Assembly (NCBI GenBank): GCA_036924085.1 | Contig: JAVGWX010000011.1 | Span: 41,977,470 to 42,041,469 of the forward strand | Direction: 5' to 3' | DNA length: 64,000 bases | Origin: Ariolimax columbianus | Lineage: Eukaryota; Mollusca; Gastropoda; Stylommatophora; Arionidae | Part shown: positions 43,724 through 55,954 of the stretch, piece after piece | Layout: each line of letters opens with the position of its first letter | Numbering within the stretch: position 1 is the first letter of the stretch | Made by a program: the position numbers and the translations under genes | The notes under the pieces: generated by a model | What the model saw: the letters and a program-made list of their open reading frames with translations, nothing else | Databases searched by the model: none | What the model was told of the DNA's origin: nothing

Positions 43724-46700
43724 ACCTTGTCCCCACACCATCAACACGCTGGGGATGTCAGGGGACAACTACTGCACCTTGTCCCCACACCATCAAGACG
43801 CTGTGGATGTCAGGGGACAACTACTGCACCTTGTCCCCACACCATCAACACGCTGGGGATGTCAGGGGACAACTACTGCACCTTGTCCCCACACCATCAA
43901 CACGCTGGGGATGTCAGGGGACAACTACTGCACCTTGTCCCCACACCATCAACACGCTGGGGATGTCAGGGGACAACTACTGCACCTTGTCCCCACACCA
44001 TCAAGACGCTGTGGATGTCAGGGGACAACTACTGCACCTTGTCCCCACACCATCAACACGCTGGGGATGTCAGGGGACAACTACTGCACCTTGTCCCCAC
44101 ACCATCAACACGCTGGGGATGTCAGGGGACAACTACTGCACATTGTCCCCACACCATCAACACGCTGGGGATGTCAGGGGACAACTACTGCACCTTGTCC
44201 CCACACCATCAAGACGCTGTGGATGTCAAGGGACAACTACTGCACCTTGTCCCCACACCATCAACACGCTGGGGATGTCAGGGGACAACTACTGCACCTT
44301 GTCCCCACACCATCAAGACGCTGTGGATGTCAGGGGACAACTACTGCACCTTGTCCCCACACCATAAACACGCTGGGGATGTCAGGGGACAACTACTGCA
44401 CCTTGTCCCCACACCATCAAGACGCTGTGGATGTCAGGGGACAACTACTGCACCTTGTCCCCACACCATCAAGACGCTGTGGATGTCAGGGGACAACTAC
44501 TGCACCTTGTCCCCACACCATCAACACGCTGGGGATGTCAGGGGACAACTACTGCACCTTGTCCCCACACCATCAAGACGCTGTGGATGTAAGGGGACAA
44601 CTACTGCACCTTGTCCCCACACCATCAACACGCTGGGGATGTCAGGGGACAACTACTGCACCTTGTCCCCACACCATCAAGACGCTGTGGATGTCAGGGG
44701 ACAACTACTGCACCTTGTCCCCACACCATCAACACGCTGGGGATGTCAGGGGACAACTACTGCACCTTGTCCCCACACCATCAAGACGCTGTGGATGTCA
44801 GGGGACAACTACTGCACCTTGTCCCCACACCATCAACACGCTGGGGATGTCAGGGGACAACTACTGCACCTTGTCCCCACACCATCAAGACGCTGTGGAT
44901 GTCAGGGGACAACTACTGCACCTTGTCCCCACACCATCAGGACGCTGTGGATGTCAGGGGACAACTACTGCACCTTGTCCCCACACCATCAACACGCTGG
45001 GGATGTCAGGGGACAACTACTGCACCTTGTCCCCACACCATCAAGACGCTGGGGATGTCAGGGGACAACTACTGCACCTTGTCCCCACACCATCAAGACG
45101 CTGTGGATGTCAGGGAACAACTACTGCACCTTGTCCCCACACCATCAACACGCTGTGGATGTCAGGGGACAACTACTGCACCTTGTCCCCACACCATCAA
45201 GATGCTGTGGATGTCAGGGGACAACTATTGCACCTTGTCCCCACACCATCAACACGCTGGGGATGTCAGGGGACAACTACTGCACCTTGTCCCCACACCA
45301 TCAACACGCTGGGGATGTCAGGGGACAACTACTGCACCTTGTCCCCACACCATCAACACGCTGGGGATGTCAGGGGACAACTACTGCACCTTGTCCCCAC
45401 ACCATCAACACGCTGGGGATGTCAGGGGACAACTACTGCACCTTGTCCCCACACCATCAACACGCTGGGGATGTCAGGGGACATCTACTGCACATTGTCC
45501 CCACACCATCAACACGCTGGGGATGTCAGGGGACAACTACTGCACCTTGTCCCCACACCATCAAGACGCTGTGGATGTCAGGGGACAACTACTGCACCTT
45601 GTCCCCACACCATCAACACGCTGGGGATGTCAGGGGACAACTACTGCACCTTGTCCCCACACCATCAAGACGCTGTGGATGTCAGGGGACAACTACTGCA
45701 CCTTGTCCCCACACCATAAACACGCTGGGGATGTCAGGGGACAACTACTGCACCTTGTCCCCACACCATCAAGACGCTGTGGATGGCAGGGGACAACTAC
45801 TGCACCTTGTCCCCACACCATCAAGACGCTGTGGATGTCAGGGGACAACTACTGCACCTTGTCCCCACACCATCAACACGCTGGGGATGTCAGGGGACAA
45901 CTACTGCACCTTGTCCCCACACCATCAATACGCTGGGGATGTCAGGGGACAACTACTGCACCTTGTCCCCACACCATCAACAAGCTGGGGATGTCAGGGG
46001 ACAACTACTGCACCTTGTCCCCACACCATCAACACGCTGGGGATGTCAGGGGACAACTACTGCACCTTGTCCCCACACCATCAACACGCTGGGGATGTCA
46101 GGGGACAACTACTGAACCTTGTCCCCACACCATCAACACGCTGGGGATGTCAGGGGACAACTACTGCACCTTGTCCCCACACCAGCAAGACGCTTTGGAT
46201 GTCAGGGGACAACTACTGCGCCTTGTCCCCACACCCTCAACACGCTGGGGATGTCAGGGGACAACTACTGCACCTTGTCCCCACACCATCAAGACCCTGT
46301 GGATGTCAGGGGACAACTACTGCACCTTGTCCCCACACCATCAACACGCTGGGGATGTCAGGGGACAACTACTGCACCTTGTCCCCACACCATCAACACG
46401 CTGGGGATGTCAGGGGACAACTACTGCACCTTGTCCCCACACCATCAACACGCTGGGGATGTCAGGGGACAACTACTGCACCTTGTCCCCACACCATCAA
46501 CACGCTGGGGATGTCAGGGGACAACTACTGCACCTTGTCCCCACACCACCAACACGCTGGGGATGTCAGGGGACAACTACTGCACCTTGTCCCCACACCA
46601 TCAACACGCTGGGGATGTCAGGGGACAACTACTGCACCTTGTCCCCACACCACCAACACGCTGGGGATGTCAGGGGACAACTACTGCACCTTGTCCCCAC

Positions 46701-47155
46701 ACTATCAACACGCTGGGGATGTCAGGGGACAACTACTGCACCTTGTCCCCACACCATCAAGACGCTGTGGATGTCAGGGGACAACTACTGCACCTTGTCC
46801 CCACACCATCAACACGCTGGGGATGTCAGGGGACAACTACTGCACCTTGTCCCCACACCATCAACACGCTGGGGATGTCAGGGGACAACTACTGCACCTT
46901 GTCCCCACACCATCAACACGCTGGGGATGTCAGGGGACAACTACTGCACCTTGTCCCCACACCATCAACACGCTGGGGATGTCAGGGGACAACTACTGCA
47001 CCTTGTCCCCACACCATCAACACGCTGGGGATGTCAGGGGACAACTACTGCACCTTGTCCCCACACCATCAACACGCTGGGGATGTCAGGGGACAACTAC
47101 TGCACCTTGTCCCCACACCATCAACACGCTGGGGATGTCAGGGGACAACTACTGC
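43724..47155 (+). repeat. Giant minisatellite, 52-bp unit, 66 copies
   Basis: The span of 3432 bp equals 66 units of 52 bp. The unit contains ACCTTGTCCCCACACCATCA, then ACACGCTGGGGATGTCAGGG and GACAACTACTGC. Two main variants alternate (AACACGCTGGGG and AAGACGCTGTGG). As 52 is not a multiple of 3, each frame cycles through all phases, and the unit has almost no plus-strand stops, so frames of 859-1203 codons appear. There is no gene evidence. A single diverged unit and the same right flank occur in the family D copy at 54790-54915. Confidence 0.97.
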
Positions 47156-47789
47156 AATCATCCTCTTTTCCAGGGCGCACAAAAGAGTAAACTTACTCAT
47201 TGGGTGCATTCAACAATAACGTCAACAACAGCAACAACAACCTTGTTGGCCAGGCTGCTGTAACACAATCTGTTTCCAGGAGTACTATAAGGACATAGTT
47301 AATAGTCACTTTGTTTCACCAGACCATAATGTTACACCACGCTCCAACAGAACAGTGTAATTGACCTTTCCTAACCCTGAAATGAGAAGTCTCCCTCTGC
47401 TTCCCCCCCCCCCCCCCCCCCCAGAAGAGTGTTAATAGACAGAAAAGAACACGAAACAAGTTCTGCTGTAAGGTAGGTCCAGGTACCAAGAAAACCTTGA
47501 GTGTATATTAGAGCAGGGCTTCTCAGACTTTTATCATCAGCAACCCCTTTGGATCAGACACATGTTTTCAGGAGCCTTCACTCACTGTAGTAAATGCAGC
47601 TGGTACTACCATTGCAGATATACCACGTATACCAAAGCCACTTCTCTTGAAGGCTGGAAGAAAATAAGAACATGTTTAAATGGGATTGGTGAGATGACAT
47701 ATTCTGACAAAATGACTCGAAAATATTCGTTACTGCTGGCCTCAAAGTAAGATCGTTGTTCATAAGACTTAAGATGTATGGCGTTTAAG
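47156..47789. other. Family D-like right flank, then unassigned
   Basis: AAACTTACTCATTGGGTGCA (47190-47210) and TTCAACAATAACGTCAACAA match the right flank of the family D copy near 54866-54910. A run of about 20 C lies at 47404-47423. No gene seen. Confidence 0.5.
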
Positions 47790-48390
47790 TGCCGGCATTG
47801 TTGAAAGTGCCGTAATTGTTGAAAGTGCCGGCATTGTTGAAAGTACCGGCATTGTTGAAAGTACCGGCATTGTTGAAAGTGCCGTCATTGTTGAAAGTGC
47901 CGTGCTTGTTGAAAGTGCCGGCATTGTTGAAATGCCGTCATTGTTGAAAGTGCCGGCATTGTTGAAAGTACTGGCATTGTTGAAAGCGCCGTCATTGTTG
48001 ATAGTATCGTCATTGTTGAAAGTGCCGTCCTTGTTGAAAGTATCGTCATTGTTGAAAGTGCCGGCATTGTTGAAAGTGCCGTCATTGTTGAAAGTGCCGG
48101 CATTGTTGAAATGCCGTCATTGTTGAAAGTGCCGGCATTGTTGAAAGTACCGGCATTGTTGAAAGTGCCGTCATTGTTGAAAGTATCGTCATTGTTGAAA
48201 GTGCCGGCATTGTTGAAAGTCCCGTCATTGTTGAAAGTGCCGGCATTATTGAAAGTACCGGCATTGTTGAAAGTGCCGTCATTGTTGAAAGTGCCGTCAT
48301 TGTTGAAAGTGCCGGCATTGTTGAAAGTCCCGGCATTGTTGAAAATACCGGCAATTGTTGAAAGTGCCGGCATTGTTGAAAGTGCCGATT
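47790..48390 (+). repeat. Minisatellite, 18-bp unit, about 33 copies
   Basis: GTGCCGGCATTGTTGAAA and variants (GTGCCGTCATTGTTGAAA, GTATCGTCATTG...). The 6-codon period keeps frames open on both strands (LLKVPA forward, STMPAL and FNNAGT reverse). Confidence 0.95.
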
Positions 48391-48439
48391 CGTACAAATA
48401 CTTGGTAACAATGGGCAACAGAGCTGTCATCGCTAATAC

Positions 48440-49040
48440 CGACAGTATATAAGTACAGAGCGTAAGCAAGTCAGTGAATTCAAATACTTGGGCAGCCTGT
48501 TCACGCTAGATAGAGAGCTGGAATCAAGAACACATACAACTAATGCGGTTTCCTATCAACTCTCACCATTACTAAGACACAAACACATTTCAATGAAGAC
48601 TAAGAGACAGCTGATAAAAGTATTTTTATACCAACTCTATGCTACCAGTGTCTGACATGGACTCTCACAATGGCATAAGAAAGACAAATCATGGTTATAC
48701 GAAATGGGGTGTTTGAAAAAGGCTGTCAGGGTCATAAGACTGGACAGATTGAGAAACGAAATAATCAGACAGACCGCGGGTGCAACACAGTGTATAGAAT
48801 AGGTAGAAAGGCAGTAAATTAAATGGCTCGGGCACCAGACAAGAATGTAACCAAAGTTACCGGCTGCTCGTATCTACAATACCAGACATCAGAGTTATAA
48901 GGAAGAGTCAGACCACGTAAAAGATGGAGAGATGGTGTCAATGAGACACTGAAAAAATACGGAATGACAACAACATCGGCAATAAAGATGACACAAGACA
49001 GAAAACAACACCTTCCCACGATGTCTAACAACACAAGTGT
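48440..49040 (+). pseudogene. LINE polymerase 3' fragment
   Basis: Frame-disrupted coding with thumb-like EFKYLGSLFTLDRELESRTH, QLSPLLRHKHISMKTK and a 3' end AACACCTTCCCACGATGTCT then AACAACACAAGTGTATAGAAG. Same family as 28860-29345. Confidence 0.75.
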
Positions 49041-49714
49041 ATAGAAGAAGATGATATATATATATATAGCCTTATCTATGCAAAAATCTATAAATAGAAA
49101 AACGAAGATAATTTAATCAAAAATGTTACAAGGTGATTATTTTATTTGCGTAACTAGAAAAACCAATGGATAACACAAGTGTCACTAGACGAAAAATAAG
49201 AGGATCGTCTGTTAATCTTATAAGTTTACAAGAAATAGCTTCAATGGCGGTAGTGGACATGCTGTCGTCGTGGTAAACAGCGGAGTAACTGGCTTTCAAT
49301 CAATCAGCAAATCGATCAACTTACTCGCGATATCAATGCGCGTCACGGAGCGTGGTGGGCGGTTAAGTTGTGGACTATCTCCTATTTTCAGAACGTGAAT
49401 GTGGCCAAGTGAGGCAGATTGAAGCTTATGTTGTCTCACAACACTCGCAGATCCCACTTCTAGGGAGTTAGCTGTAAGTGATTTCTTGTTATTCCAAGAT
49501 TAATATAAGAGTGAGTCGCTTTGTGATTTCACTCCAAGTGGGGCGATGGCACATCGATACAGCCGACCCACTTTATACAAGACCTGCATACGAGTATTTG
49601 CAGGGACGGAAATGGATGCTAGTTCCATGCACAATATTCTTCAGTTGCCTTTTACAACATGTTTGGAAAGTTGCAATGTTCATTGATTTAAACCCATTAA
49701 CAACTCGGGGGAGT
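49041..49714. other. Unassigned interval
   Basis: A short (TA)n lies near 49052-49068; otherwise no motif. Confidence 0.4.
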
Positions 49715-50275
49715 TTTAGTGTGGTAGCTCTAAAACAGAATATCAGAGTGGTAGCTCTAAAGCTGAGTATCAGAGTGGTAGATTTAAAACTGACTATCAG
49801 AGTAGTAGCTCTAAAACTTAATATCAGAGTGGTAACTCTAAAACTGAGTATCAGAGTGGTAACTCTAAAATTGAGTATCAGAGTGGTAGCTCTAAAACTG
49901 AGTATCAGAGTGGTAGCTCTAAAACTGAGTATCAGAGTGGTAGCTCTAAACTAAATATCATAGTGGTAGATTTAAACTGAATATCAGAGTAGTAGCTCTA
50001 AAACTGAATATCTGAGTGGTAGATTTAAAACTGAATATCGGAGTAGTAGCTCTAAAACTGAGTATCAGAGTGATAACTCTAAAACTGAATATCAAAGTGG
50101 TGACTCTAAAACTGAATTTCAGAATGGTAACCGTATAACTGAAAATTAGAGTGCTTTCTTTGTAACTGAAATATCAGAGAACTTTCACTTAAAACTGAAT
50201 ATCAGTGAACTTTTTTTAAAACTGAATATTAGATTACTGTCTCTAAAACTGAATTTCAGTAAACTTTCTCAATTA
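49715..50275 (+). repeat. Minisatellite, 27-bp unit, about 20 copies
   Basis: GTGGTAGCTCTAAAACTGAG plus TATCAGA; units decay towards the right. The forward frame reads ALKLSIRVV repeats. Confidence 0.93.
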
Positions 50276-50344
50276 CAGAACATGTTGTTGCTACTGCTGG
50301 AAGCCACTCGTGCTGACTTGATTTAACTCTCGAGAACTTTGCCT

Positions 50345-50590
50345 TGCTAACGGGTTACAGTGGCTCTTCTCACATCCCGAGGTGTATTTGAGAAGGTGGA
50401 CAGGGGTTTTTCTGGCTGTAGTACAATGTCAGGTTCCTGAGTAAGCTCACCACTATGGGGATTACAGTGTGAATCCCTACCTCGTTAAGCAGACTGCTCC
50501 TACACCGCCTATTTCCTGCAGCCCAAAACAAGGATGTAAGGAGTGGTCTTGATCCTGACCCTGATAGGTGAAGAGGAAAAAGTAACCCCG
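50345..50590 (-). mobile_element. Dispersed repeat family D, minus copy
   Basis: The reverse complement runs CAGGGTCAGGATCAAGACCA, AACGAGGTAGGGATTCACAC and CTCGGGATGTGAGAAGAG, the same order as the copy at 5700-6035. Confidence 0.6.
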
Positions 50591-51224
50591 TCTCAATCCA
50601 CTGCTGTTGGTGATGATGTGTTAGACACTTTATTGTACAATGCCACAGTTTGTTTATGAGTGGTGATGGCCATTTACCTCATTTCTACCTTCCCTTCCGT
50701 TATAACTAGCCAGGTACTGATTTACAGCCTAGTCGACTGAAGTACCGGTAACGGGAATTTAACCACATATTTTTGCCGTGAAAAACGAGCGCTTTACAAC
50801 AATTACGTTAACTGATTCACTCAGCGGAGACGATATATTGTCTTAAAAGCTTTCTTACAATGCTACAGAGCCGGTACATTGGCTTGAACTATTGCCATAC
50901 TTGTGTTTAATAGTTTCTTAAAATACATTCTTCCAATCTGGAGTTTTATTTTCAGCAAAAATAGATGTACCGAGAAGTTCAAAATATTCCGGAGTGAATG
51001 AGTGAATCAGCCGCCAATCAAAAAGGAGATTGTGTCAGTTTGACACGGTCACCCGGACATAAATAGCTTGTTTTATGACGAGCTGTTTTATGCCAAGGAC
51101 TACATCCGACTCAGATAAGAACAGATACGGAGTCTAAATTAGTTAGTCTTTGTGTTAGCGGGTCCCGAAACGAGCACAACCAACAGTAACACGAAAGCAT
51201 GTTAGGCATATTCTCAATCAATTA
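50591..51224. other. Unassigned interval
   Basis: No motif; a tetranucleotide AATC tract follows at about 51217-51248. Confidence 0.38.
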
Positions 51225-51252
51225 ATCAATCAATCAATCAATCAATCTAAAT

Positions 51253-51517
51253 GGGGGACGGCGTGGGCTAGTGGTTAAGTGGCACAGCTCACAACCAAAT
51301 GTGCTGGGTTCGATCCCCATCACAGCACCGGCCGTTACCCCGGGGAAGCAAACTCTTAGAAAATGCAGGAGGAAGCAGGCCCTTACATAAAATGCATGCT
51401 GAAGTCGGATACACTGGGCCGACAGGCGCAAAATAAAAACCCTAGTGCAACGCACACCACCTTGGAGAATAGATAAATAAGGCGAACGCAAAAAAAATAA
51501 ATTAAAAAAAAATTAAA
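51253..51517 (+). mobile_element. tRNA-derived SINE, copy 2
   Basis: A box TAGTGGTTAAGTGG (51269-51282) and B box GGTTCGATCC (51307-51316) are near consensus. The body carries GCTGAAGTCGGATACACTGG and the tail is A-rich. It closely resembles copy 1 at 11302-11577. Confidence 0.92.
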
Positions 51518-51810
51518 TCTTAATCCATCAATTCCCTGCGGAGTATAGGTCTTAAAAAACCAACTCGCCATCTACCGACTAAGAGCCATCATTTCGAGAT
51601 TCTCCTGCCGTTATTACATTTCGTAACGATCTCCCTTCTCTGTGACCTTCAGGTCTGTCTTCTACCTCTTTTGCTCTGAGGATTCCAGAAGAGTGACTGT
51701 TTTGTAATGTGTATCATATCCATGCCCAACGACTTCTCTTCTCGTCTAGCCCAACTGGCATCTGTCCGGAGCTTTCCAATAGTTCTCTATTAGTGACTTA
51801 TCATACAATT

Positions 51811-53035
51811 TTATTCTCTCAATGGGAGACATTTCCCACTCTTGTCCTGAATCGTTGTATTTCGACTTTGTACAGGCCTTACTAAGTTCTTGACTAATTT
51901 ATATTCCCCCTTGGCATAATTTATTCCTAGATTTTGTTGGATATCTGCACACTGAGTCGTTATCCATTCCACCTCGGCCTGTTTAATCTTGGCCTTTATG
52001 TTTCCATCTATCTCTCTATATTGCTGAATCCCATCTAGTGTTTTCTTAGCTCTCTTCATTTGTCGTCTCTTGTCACATAAATCCAGTATTTCACTCGTGA
52101 TCCATGCTTTCTTCTTAATCCTGCACCTACTTAGAATCTCAAATGCCGTAGAGATTAATGCTGAATTCAGGGCTTCATTTATCGTCTCAACATCTGCCTC
52201 CTCGTTAAGAACCCCCCCCCCCCCCCATCCCCGCTCCAAAGGTCTCCACTATATCCGGGTACTTCAACTTATCCAAGTCAAATCTCAGTCTAGTTATCTC
52301 TCTTTTCATAACTTTCTTTAGTCTGAGATGCCAGGTCATCAGCATTAAGTCGTGGTCGCTCCCTATATCGGCCCCTGGGAAACTTCTTGTCCGGGCGCTT
52401 TTGACGCTAGATCTAAATCTCCTTTGGACCAGAATATAGTCTATTTGACTATGACGCGTATTATTCGGGATGTGCCACGTCCACCGTCTCGACATTTTAT
52501 GTGGTCATAGCGTATTCGCTACTACTAGCTTATTGTAATACGCAAATTCTAGGAGTCTCAGTCCTCTATCGTTCGTGGTCACATTTCCATATGCTTCACA
52601 TGTGCCTTTCCAGTCACGTACCATGTCTTCGCCAATTTTGGCATTCCAATCTCCCTGTACCACCAGTATATCCTTTTTTGGTACGCCGTTCACCAAAGCC
52701 CGCAATTCCTCGTATAAGCTCTCAGCCTCGCTGTCCTCGTAATCTGAGGTAGGTGCATATCATTGTATCGCGGTGACATTGAAGGGCTTTGCATTTAGTC
52801 GTATACTTAGCAATCAGCTTGATACTAGTCGGCAACCTAATACACAACATGCTGTGTCTTTGTGCACCAGCATTCCGACTCCATGAAGGTGTTTGTCAGG
52901 TCTTCCACTGTAATAGAACTTGTGACCTTCTTCTGTGGTGTGTTCTCCGAAATTTTTCCAACGTGCTTCGCATATGCCAAGCACATTCCAGTGGTATCTA
53001 TCTTTGTGTCTTTAAGTGTGCACCAACGACCTGAT
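51811..53035 (-). pseudogene. RTE-like LINE, endonuclease half (interrupted)
   Basis: Minus-strand coding for an RTE-type endonuclease and the linker to the RT. In order from the 5' side: EVRWKNFGEHTTEEGHKFYY and GVGMLVHKD (about 52990-52860), then DILVVQGDWNAKIGEDM (52680-52630), RRWTWHIPNNTRHSQIDYIL (about 52490), FPGADIGSDHDLMLM and a charged linker. Breaks: frameshifts near 52810 and 52500, and a run of about 15 C at 52210-52225. The reverse transcriptase is missing beyond 51811. Confidence 0.82.
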
Positions 53036-53604
53036 GGGTTACGAGATGAACTGTAACTGTAACTGTATAAACTAGACTGTAAGATTGTCTCCCCTTTTTT
53101 TCATGAGCAGAAGTAAAAATGTTATTTATTTTCCCCTTAAACGTAATGGGAACTCATTCAACATAGTGCCCAAAGGATCCCACGACTTTGCCACGGGCTG
53201 ACCTTGTGTTTGGGCGTCAACAAATTTAATGGTTCTCTTTAAATTGTTTTTATAAATATTCACAGCTTGGGGTCACGACCAGAGTGACCAAACATTGCTG
53301 ACAACCTTAATGAAATAATATGCACTGAAACGATTGTGTCATTTTATGAAATAAATGTTTGTTGATGTTCCCCAATTGAATCGTCCAGGTTCTCATTAAA
53401 TCAACTCTCGGTTAGGCCACGTGACGGCTACTCGCTTAAGTAATCAGTACTTTATACCTCAATTTACGACTGCTCGGTTCACCGACATTTCGCGCTAACA
53501 ATATTTCATACCAATAAACAATAGTACTCTCTCATATTGTCGTTGCAGCTTATGTGAGCTTCATCATTAATAATTGCATATGAATGTTGTTAAAGTGTTA
53601 ACTA
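53036..53604. other. Unassigned interval
   Basis: AT-rich, no motif before the mariner end. Confidence 0.38.
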
Positions 53605-54502
53605 AGAGGGGCGCTCAAATCAGACCGGAATTGTTTGTTCTAGTGTTACCTGAATGGGTGATAACGTGCTGGAACTACTATCATTAGTTAGGGAAACTTG
53701 TGCCCTATTACTGTTAGGTGGCCCACTTATCATGAGCCAGTCATGTGACAAATAAATAAAAATGGCGGACAACACTGTTAGGGCTTACATGTACCAGCGT
53801 GTTGTGATGACGTTTCTTGTGAAAGAAGGCGTGAAACCTACGGGAATTGACAGAAGACTGCAATCACAATATTGTGTTGAGACATTCAGCCGCAGTAAGC
53901 CATTTAGATATTTGAATGATGTAAACGTACATCCGTGAGTGATTATCCTGGCCGTAATGGCTCTCAACCCAAGACATTTATAGCCAGTGCTTTCTAGAAC
54001 AAATTTGGCATCGTTCATGTTGATTTTATATCCCGTGATACCACTATCAACAGGGAACAGTACTTATGCATTTTTGGTGATGTGAATAACCGTCTACGGA
54101 AAAATAGCTTAGTTTGATCACAAAGGGCGTCCTGCTTCTGCAAGATAACTCTCGATTCACCGCGCTATGTGCTATCCGCAGCAACTCGACTGGGAGGTAT
54201 TGCCACATCAAATTTACAACGCAGACCTCTTTCCAAACGATTTCCACTTGTTTGAACCCTTAAAATAATTCCTTGGAGGTCAGCATTTCAGCACTGATTG
54301 CGGAGAAAACAGGCTGTCCTGGATTGGTTCAGACATACTGACAGATCTTTCTGCGTTGAAGCTTTTCAAGCATTACTTAAACGCTGGGATAAGTGCATAA
54401 ACGTTGTAGGAATTATATAGAAAAATAAATGGTATATTGACTACTTGAAGAGTAGCTTTTCCCTTACAAAAAAGTCCCGGTTTGACTTTAACGACCTTCG
54501 AA
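53605..54502 (+). mobile_element. mariner-like element with terminal inverted repeats, internally deleted
   Basis: TA dinucleotides flank it (53603-53604, 54503-54504). The ends AGAGGGGCGCTCAAATCAG and, reversed, TTCGAAGGTCGTTAAAGTCA are imperfect inverted repeats that extend to ACCGG. The transposase start MADNTVRAYMYQRVVMTFLV with EGVKPTGIDRRLQSQY (53763 onward) is the mariner helix-turn-helix. The far part contains WFRHTDRSFCVEAFQALLKR and WDKCINV, the C-terminus. Several hundred bp between, including most of the catalytic region, are missing or scrambled. Confidence 0.82.
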
Positions 54503-54564
54503 TATTTCATATGAAATGTAAATGGTGTAGAAGTATTAAATATATTTAATGAGGATAAAAGTTA

Positions 54565-54910
54565 TAAACGTCTGATCAGGCAAAACATACTGATCAGATA
54601 ATGTTAGTCAGGGTCAGGTAAACTTACTGACCAAGACCCCACATCACTGACACGCAGCTCTCAATGGAAACTGGCTGTTTCAGTCTGGTCTAACGAGGTA
54701 TGGGTCGACGTAATTTTCCCATAGCACTGAGCATCACGCAGATAAAACGTAAAGAATAGCACAACGGCCTGTAGGAACCTGGTCTACTTTCATCAGCACG
54801 CTCGGGATGTCAGGACAGCTAATAGAACCAGTCACGTATTGCTTTTTTAAAAAAAGAAAAGAAAACTTACTCATTGTAGGCATTCAATAATAACACAAAC
54901 AACATCAACA
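54565..54910 (+). mobile_element. Dispersed repeat family D, plus copy (best preserved)
   Basis: It runs head GATCAGGCAAAACATACTGA with TTAGTCAGGGTCAGG, middle GACCAAGACCCC and CTAACGAGGTATGGGTCGAC, tail CATCAGCACGCTCGGGATGT, then AAACTTACTCATTGTAGGC. The head module is amplified at 25107-26036 and the tail module at 43724-47155. No coding capacity; class unknown. Confidence 0.68.
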
Positions 54911-54914
54911 ATAT

Positions 54915-55275
54915 TTCATGTGTTTAATGAATAATGTAGTAATACTAACTATATTTCATACGTTATATGAATGGTGTAGTAATATTAGCTAAATTTCATG
55001 CGTTATTTCGTAATTTGAAATAAAGTAGTTGCCTTCTGTACACTTCGAACATTGTATTTAATGATGCAATAATATTCACTATATTTCATATGTTATATGA
55101 ATAGTGTAGCTGTATTAACAACATTTCGTACGTTGTATGAATGATATAGTACAAGTAATATTCACTATATTTCATACGTTATATGAAAAGTGTAGCTGTA
55201 TTAACAACATTTCGTACGGTTCATAAATGATGTATTAATATTCACTATATTTCATACGTTATATGAATGATACCA
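54915..55275 (+). repeat. Degenerate minisatellite, about 50-60-bp unit
   Basis: ATATTTCATACGTTATATGA recurs at irregular spacing with GTGTAGTAATATT and CAACATTTCGTACG variants; six to seven units. Confidence 0.8.
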
Positions 55276-55599
55276 TCGCTGTTGATACGTCGTCTTGAAT
55301 TGATATTACCATTTAACATTGTGCGCTTTGACTTTAATCGAATTTAACCTTCTTGCTAGAGGTGATGATGAGAAGCGCCCTATAGCAGGGCCTCACACAA
55401 TGACCTCTTAACGATTACCAGCACTACCAAAGAGAAACCGCATGTCCTTTACTGCTGAGTAGCGTATATGTCATCAGGGAAACGCCTGAAGGATGGGCAT
55501 CCTCAAGCTGCAGTTTACCACGGTCTATTACGTCGCAGGATGGACACCACCCATACACTTACTACTAATAGTCAAATCTATCTAACTTCAGGGGAAGGA
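55276..55599. other. Unassigned interval
   Basis: CTAGAGGTGATGATGAGAAG (55358) recurs loosely at 39057 and 61264, and may be part of a dispersed element. Nothing else recognised. Confidence 0.4.
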
Positions 55600-55815
55600 A
55601 GACTGACATCTGGTCAGGCACAACATACTGATCAGACATGTTATTCAGAGTAAGCCAAAATATATTGGCCAAGACCCTCGCCTCGGCTTCCTCGAAGTCC
55701 TCACTGGAAGCGGGTTGTCGTGTTAGCCTAGCTAACGGGATGAGGGGTTGACGTGGTCCCCGTAGTAGTGAGCGACAAGCAGATGAACCCACGCATAGTA
55801 CAACATACTGATCAG
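55600..55815 (+). mobile_element. Dispersed repeat family D, plus copy
   Basis: GGTCAGGCACAACATACTGA, GGCCAAGACCCTCGCCTCGG and ACGTGGTCCCCGTAGTAGTG follow the family order; the tail module is missing. Confidence 0.58.
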
Positions 55816-55954
55816 ACATGCTTTTTTTACTATACGTGTTTGACTCACTAGTTTCTGCTAGTTTCCACCCCAGGCCGTAGTCAATTGGGGGATATTAAAA
55901 CGCATAAACCAGTACTTGAATGCATGTGTGTATCTGTATGTACATAAACTAGTC

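Noticed and set aside
43652..47263. A 1203-codon open frame as a giant repetitive secreted protein
   Set aside because: It is wholly the 52-bp minisatellite; the hydrophobic start (43652-43720) lies in AT-rich flank, and the other forward phases are also open. No splice or domain evidence.
47885..48469. STMPAL/FNNAGT repeat frames as structural proteins
   Set aside because: They are translations of an 18-bp minisatellite, open in several frames on both strands.
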